From JAENVT01 sp031424145 (GTDB taxonomy: Bacteria; Actinomycetota; Acidimicrobiia; Acidimicrobiales; Ilumatobacteraceae): 17,509 nt of DNA. The stretch is taken from the NCBI GenBank assembly GCA_031424145.1, contig JANPGV010000303.1:1-17509 (forward strand). Reading direction: 5' to 3'. Both the position numbers and the translations under genes were made by a program. The first letter of the stretch is position 1, and every line of letters begins with the position of its first letter. Positions 13,702 to 17,509 of this stretch are shown piece after piece. Under the pieces are notes generated by a model. That model was not told the DNA's origin. It did not search any database and saw nothing but the letters and a program-made list of their open reading frames with translations.

Positions 13702-14378
13702 GTCAGGGCCCCGTCAGGCCGCGGGTTCGTGTGCCGAATCTCGGTTACGCCAACCAAGATCGCCCAGATCGACAGCAGCGAACCGACCTTGAACAGTGGG
13801 TCGAAAGTGTCGGTGTAGGGAATCGTCGCCGACGCGAGTGCGAACGCCAAACCGCCGACGAAGCCGAAGGCGACGGTGATCCGGTTGCCGATGCTGCGGG
13901 TCAGGCCTCCGACCACGGCGAGCGCGGCGACCGCAAGGCCCCAGGCCGCGTCGACGACGGTTTCGTTGACGGTCTGTACTCGGGACACCAACGACTGCTT
14001 TCCGTCGGTCAGCGATTCGGCGGCGAGCGCCGCGAACAAGTGGCCGGCCATTGCCACCGTGGCGATGCACGCGATCACGAAGACGAACTTGAGGAGGCGC
14101 TTTATGCCGGGGTTCAGATCGCGTCGGTGTCGCAAGGCGAGGATGCCAGTGGCGAAGAGTGCCATCGCCGCAAGCAGCACGGCGTGCGACGGATACCAAC
14201 TGGAGTCGACGAGCATGTCGTGCAGTTGCTGGACCTTGTTGCCCTCGCCGCTGTCGCTCGGGTGCGTCACGCCACCCACGAAGAAGGCGACGCCGCCGAG
14301 AACCAGCGACGGTCCAGCGAGGCGCGACAGTCCTCGCGTGCGCACAGCGTCCGGGTGTGCTTCGATCATTGTGTTCAT
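13698..14378 (-). CDS. uncharacterised 6-TM membrane protein
   Basis: This 226-residue protein has six hydrophobic spans (about 20-40, 62-82, 95-118, 141-159, 162-182, 194-213). An outside loop after the first span contains THPSDSGEGNKVQQLHDMLVDSSWYPSHAV; paired His residues flank it. The family is not recognised; the spacing resembles small actinobacterial membrane proteins often annotated as DUF4386-like, but this is only a resemblance. AAGGAG lies 6 nt before ATG 14378. It is the first gene of the operon that continues with two lipoproteins and is transcribed away from the histidine kinase gene. A role anchoring or assisting the two propeller lipoproteins is a reasonable inference from coupling alone. 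Confidence 0.78.
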   Translation of the reverse strand: MNTMIEAHPDAVRTRGLSRLAGPSLVLGGVAFFVGGVTHPSDSGEGNKVQQLHDMLVDSSWYPSHAVLLAAMALFATGILALRHRRDLNPGIKRLLKFVFVIACIATVAMAGHLFAALAAESLTDGKQSLVSRVQTVNETVVDAAWGLAVAALAVVGGLTRSIGNRITVAFGFVGGLAFALASATIPYTDTFDPLFKVGSLLSIWAILVGVTEIRHTNPRPDGALT

Positions 14379-14511
14379 CGGGTCTCCTTCGCGTCGTGAG
14401 GACGTCGCCCAACAGTGCGCTACGCCGCGGTGCTGCGCAGCGGTGCGCGCCCTGTTCTTTCTCAGGGAGAACCCTCATGCGCACCCGATCTGTATCTGAG
14501 AGGATTCGATC
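14379..14511. promoter_or_regulatory. divergent control region between the envelope operon and the two-component system
   Basis: This 133-bp gap must hold both promoters, although no consensus pair stands out. It contains overlapping small dyads: TTCTC-AGG-GAGAA (14459-14471), AGGG-AGAA-CCCT (14464-14475) and the perfect palindrome GCTGCGCAGC (14432-14441). Any could be a binding site for the NarL-type regulator encoded downstream. AGAGGA (14499-14504) is the ribosome site for the kinase GTG. Confidence 0.4.
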
Positions 14512-16503
14512 GTGTCAGCCGACGAGAACGCGCCCGACGACGCGCCGTCGGCCGCCAGGGAAGCGGCAGTGGCCATCATCGCGTTGGTGGTCGCCGGGCT
14601 CGTCGTCTCCGGGTGGAGTCTCGGATTTCACCTCGACAACGCCCACAACGGGCTCGTGGGGCTCTCGTTCACCGCTGTCGGGCTCTACGTCGTGCGCATG
14701 CGACCGCGTCATCCCGAGGGCGTGCTTTTCGTCGTCGTCGGGGTCTTGCATGCGGTGATGTTCTTCGGTCGCCAGTACGGCGCGCACGACCGGCCGCTGC
14801 CCGGCGCCGAGTGGATCGGTTGGATCGGGGTGTGGCCGCTCCCCTTGGCGATCGCGCTGGTCGCATGGACGCTGATGGCCTTCCCGGATGGTCGGCTGCT
14901 CTCGCCACGATGGCGCGTCGCCGTGGGTGGGATGCTGGCGGTGGCCGTCGGCCTGTCGCTCGTTTCGGCGCTGTGGCCGGTCGATTACGACCGCACCGCG
15001 CTCGTGGCCCCTCATCCTTTGGACGTGTCAGGCGTTGGTCGCGCCCAGACGCTTTGGGATGGCGCCCGCGTGTTCTTTCTGCTTTTCCAGGTTCTGTGGA
15101 CAGCTGCGATCCTCGTTCGCGTGCATCGGGCGCGAGGCGACGAGGTTCGCCAGTTGCGCTGGCTGGTGTACTCGGTAGTCGTGGAAATCACACTGCTGGC
15201 CGGTGGGCTGGCCGTCGTGGGTAGCCCCGTGCCGGGATTGCTCGCCCTGCCGCTCGTCCCGGTGGCAGCTGGGATCGCGATTCTCAAGTACCGCCTCTAC
15301 GACATCGACCCAGTGATCAACAAGACGATCGTGATCGGCGCAATGGTGCTCGTCATCACCGCCGGCTACGTCGCAGTGGTGCTCGGCGTCGGCGCCCTCG
15401 TGCCGGCAGGCCGCGGCGTCCTGTGGTTGATCACAACCGCAGTCGTGGCAGTGCTCGCCGAGCCGCTGCGGCGGCGCGCCCAACGTGTCGCCGACCGGCT
15501 CGTCTACGGCCACCGAACCACACCGTACGAGGCACTCGCACAGCTCACCGCCGGCCTCCATGGCGCGCCGGAAAACCTGTTGGCCGGCATCGCCACGACG
15601 GTCGCCAACGCCGTTGGCGCGCGCGAGGTGGTGGTCTGGGTCGGCGATGAGTGCCGTCTCGTCCCAGCGGCAGCGTGGCCCGCCGCAGTGGACGACCCGG
15701 CACGGGCGCTGCACGAGTTGCACCGGCCGCAGTGGGATCTGCGACCCGTGGCACACCACGGGACCGTCCTCGGTGCGCTCGCGCTTCGGAAGCAGGCGGG
15801 AGAGTCACTAACGGTCGCCGAGGATCGGCTGCTGTCGGATCTCGTGGCGCAGACGGCGCTGGTCATCGTTCAGCAACGGCACGCCGAGCAGTTGCAGGCC
15901 GCGGCGCGTCGCATCGTGACAGCGGAGGACGCGGCGAGGCGACGGATCGAGCGGAACCTGCACGACGGAGCTCAACAGCGCCTGTTGACGCTCGGCCTCG
16001 AGCTCGGTGTGCTGGCCGAGCGGGCAACAGCAGACCCGGCGCTCGCCGCGCGAGTGAGGGACGTGCGCACACATCTGCTAGACGCGACCGCCGAACTGCG
16101 AGACCTCGCACGTGGGTTGCACCCGACGGTCCTCACCGAGCAAGGGCTCGGAGCGGCGCTCGAGGCGCTCGCCGATCGATCCGCCGTACCCGTCAAGTTG
16201 TCGGTGTTGTTGGACGATCGGTTGCCGAGAGAAATCGAGGCGACAACCTATTTCCTCGTCAGCGAGGCGCTCACCAACGCCGCCCGCCACGCCGATGCGC
16301 GCTTGGTGACCGTGTCCGTGACGAAGGTCGACGCGGGGCTCAGGGTGACGGTGTCCGACGACGGGTGCGGCGGTGCAGCCCGGAGTGTGGGCGGCGGTAT
16401 CCAGGGAGTGACCGACCGGCTCGCGGCACTCGGCGCATGGCTGCAGCTGGACAGCCCCGTCGGGGGCGGCACTCGGATCCTGACGGTGCTGCCGTGCGGG
16501 TGA
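14512..16503 (+). CDS. membrane-bound NarL-type sensor histidine kinase
   Basis: This 663-residue kinase has about ten N-terminal membrane spans between residues 18 and 317. The conserved YRLYDIDPVINKT (260-272) precedes the last two, a hallmark of this actinobacterial sensor group. A GAF-like domain fills about 335-455. The HisKA_3 dimerisation box AARRRIERNLHDGAQQRLL carries the phospho-acceptor His484. The HATPase domain has SEALTNAARHADA (Asn589), VSDDGCGG (about 614-621) and GGGIQGVTDRLAALGA (627-642), so it looks active. GTG 14512 has AGAGGA 7 nt upstream. It autophosphorylates and passes phosphate to the regulator encoded immediately downstream, which overlaps it. The signal is unknown; the membrane section lacks a large outside domain, suggesting detection within or near the membrane. 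Confidence 0.9.
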   Translation: MSADENAPDDAPSAAREAAVAIIALVVAGLVVSGWSLGFHLDNAHNGLVGLSFTAVGLYVVRMRPRHPEGVLFVVVGVLHAVMFFGRQYGAHDRPLPGAEWIGWIGVWPLPLAIALVAWTLMAFPDGRLLSPRWRVAVGGMLAVAVGLSLVSALWPVDYDRTALVAPHPLDVSGVGRAQTLWDGARVFFLLFQVLWTAAILVRVHRARGDEVRQLRWLVYSVVVEITLLAGGLAVVGSPVPGLLALPLVPVAAGIAILKYRLYDIDPVINKTIVIGAMVLVITAGYVAVVLGVGALVPAGRGVLWLITTAVVAVLAEPLRRRAQRVADRLVYGHRTTPYEALAQLTAGLHGAPENLLAGIATTVANAVGAREVVVWVGDECRLVPAAAWPAAVDDPARALHELHRPQWDLRPVAHHGTVLGALALRKQAGESLTVAEDRLLSDLVAQTALVIVQQRHAEQLQAAARRIVTAEDAARRRIERNLHDGAQQRLLTLGLELGVLAERATADPALAARVRDVRTHLLDATAELRDLARGLHPTVLTEQGLGAALEALADRSAVPVKLSVLLDDRLPREIEATTYFLVSEALTNAARHADARLVTVSVTKVDAGLRVTVSDDGCGGAARSVGGGIQGVTDRLAALGAWLQLDSPVGGGTRILTVLPCG

Positions 16504-17141
16504 TCGTGGCTGATGACTCGGTGCTGTTCCGCGAAGGGTTGGCGCGGATCCTCGCCGAAGTGGGATTCGAAGTGGTGGGTCAGGCCTCGGACGCCCCGAG
16601 CCTCGTCGAGCTCACACACCACAATGCACCGGACGTCGTCGTGACCGACCTGCGAATGCCTCCGGGCTTCGCCGACGAGGGCATCGAAGCCGCGACTGCA
16701 ATCCGATCCTTCGCGCCGCACGTCGGGCTGATGCTTCTCTCGCAATACGTCGAGGTCCACCACGCGTTGCGACTCATGAACGACTTCGACGGAGGCGTCG
16801 GATACTTGCTCAAGGACAGAGTGTCAAACCTTGGTGCGTTCGCCCTCGATGTGCGTCGCGTCGCTGCGGGAGAGGTGGTGATCGACCCCGAGTTGGTCAC
16901 CCAGCTCGTCGGCCGCCGCCGCGAGCAGGACCCGCTCGCGATGCTGAGCGATCGCGAGCGCGAGGTTCTCGGCCTCATGGCACAGGGGCTGACCAACACT
17001 GGCCTTGCCGAAGAGCTCTTTGTGAGTTTGAAGACCGTCGAGGGCTACGTGCGCAACATCTTTATGAAGCTCGACCTGCCGCCTGCCGACCGCGATCACC
17101 GCCGAGTACTTGCCGTACTGCGATTCCTCCGCCAACAGTGA
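16494..17141 (+). CDS. NarL/LuxR-family response regulator
   Basis: This 215-residue regulator has a receiver domain (1-120) with acidic residues DD (7-8), phospho-acceptor Asp52 in VVVTDLRMPP, Ser83 in LLSQYV and Lys107 in YLLKDRV. A linker leads to a LuxR-type helix-turn-helix (151-195): LSDREREVLGLMAQGLTN, then ELFVSLKTVEGYVRNIFMKL. GTG 16494 is chosen because it gives the standard beginning VRVIVADDS; GTG 16500 is possible and would lose two residues. The gene overlaps the kinase by 10 bp, so the pair is coupled. When phosphorylated it should dimerise and bind DNA. The divergent gap at 14379-14511 is the nearest candidate target. All key residues are present. Confidence 0.9.
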   Translation: MRVIVADDSVLFREGLARILAEVGFEVVGQASDAPSLVELTHHNAPDVVVTDLRMPPGFADEGIEAATAIRSFAPHVGLMLLSQYVEVHHALRLMNDFDGGVGYLLKDRVSNLGAFALDVRRVAAGEVVIDPELVTQLVGRRREQDPLAMLSDREREVLGLMAQGLTNTGLAEELFVSLKTVEGYVRNIFMKLDLPPADRDHRRVLAVLRFLRQQ

Positions 17142-17150
17142 TCAGCACAG

Positions 17151-17166
17151 GCCGGCTTGCGCTGGC
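17151..17166 (+). terminator. possible hairpin terminator after the response regulator
   Basis: GCCGGC (17151-17156), a 4-nt loop TTGC and GCTGGC (17161-17166) form a 6-bp stem with one G-U pair, starting 10 nt after the regulator stop. There is no U-tract. It is plausible as a weak actinobacterial terminator or an mRNA end stabiliser. Confidence 0.35.
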
Positions 17167-17509
17167 TCCGGACGACAATCCCGATCAGATCCAACGGCTC
17201 GGCGCTCGCCAGAGACGTGCCCGGAGCGGTGGCGGACAGCGATTGGGCAGTTGCGGGAGTTTGATGACTACAAGTTCAGAGCGTCGGCGGCGTCGAGCAT
17301 TGACGTCCGGCTCCGTTTGGGGACTTCTCGTTCCGCCGATCGTCGGGCTCGTCAGCGCTCTGAGTTGCAAGCGAACGGACTCAGTGAATCGAGCGCAGAT
17401 TCCGCGCTTCGGCGGAGCGTTTCGCCCTTTCGAGAGGTCAGCGATTGCGTCAGCGACGCAGTGGTATGGTCGCCTCCGTCGTCGTCGAAGGAAGTGGTGC
17501 CGTGACTTT
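17167..17509 (+). other. tail without a supported gene, upstream region of a gene starting at the window edge
   Basis: No convincing coding region is seen from 17167 to about 17500; the long open frame here lacks a domain and overlaps the regulator. An inverted repeat TGCGTC-AGC-GACGCA (17446-17460) and a -10-like TATGGT (17465-17470) lie near the end. GAAGGAAG (17487-17494) precedes a GTG at 17502 by about 7 nt, so a further plus-strand gene probably starts there, with only eight bases in view. Confidence 0.4.

Noticed and set aside
15651..16493. upstream extension of the response-regulator frame
   Set aside because: It runs through the kinase gene in another frame and is Arg/Ala-rich without domains. 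The receiver domain starts at GTG 16494.
17110..17505. 131-codon plus-strand frame at the end
   Set aside because: It starts inside the response regulator in another frame and has a low-complexity Ser/Arg translation. The likelier gene start is GTG 17502.

Overview
The window looks like chromosomal DNA from a high-GC Gram-positive bacterium. GTG starts, GC-rich codon use, Thr/Ser-rich lipoprotein linkers and the style of the membrane histidine kinase all point to Actinomycetota, most likely Acidimicrobiia. The lineage is an inference from protein style, not a database result. No rRNA, tRNA, CRISPR array, transposase or phage gene was found.

Region 1 (1-6740) is the most interesting. An acyl-CoA dehydrogenase-type flavoprotein (minus strand, cut by the window edge) is transcribed away from a TetR-family regulator. 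Two related palindromes lie between them, one near each promoter, and are probably the regulator's operators. Downstream of tetR, and overlapping it by ATGA, is a 695-residue fusion of an alpha/beta-hydrolase with a GT-B glycosyltransferase. A small NTF2/SnoaL-like protein follows. Next comes a 919-residue fusion: an ETHE1/CstB-like persulfide dioxygenase, a rhodanese-like domain without cysteine, two rhodanese domains with active-site cysteines, and a molybdenum sulfite-oxidase module. In principle this one chain could take sulfane sulfur through sulfite to sulfate. A strong hairpin closes the region between convergent genes.

Region 2 (6745-10010) is a minus-strand series: an unknown 8-TM membrane protein, a large GT-C-like membrane protein split by one in-frame TGA, and a GNAT acetyltransferase. 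Region 3 (10011-11531) holds one plus-strand membrane protein, possibly preceded by a coupled leader peptide. It also holds about 600 bases without an intact gene, containing a clear C-terminal serpin remnant on the minus strand.

Region 4 (11532-17141) has two divergent units. On the minus strand a 6-TM membrane protein and two paralogous PD40 beta-propeller lipoproteins are tightly coupled (4-bp overlap, then 1-bp gap). On the plus strand a multi-TM NarL-type histidine kinase overlaps its LuxR/NarL response regulator by 10 bp. The layout suggests, but does not prove, that the two-component system controls the envelope operon. The last 368 bases hold only a weak hairpin, a short inverted repeat and the start of a further gene.
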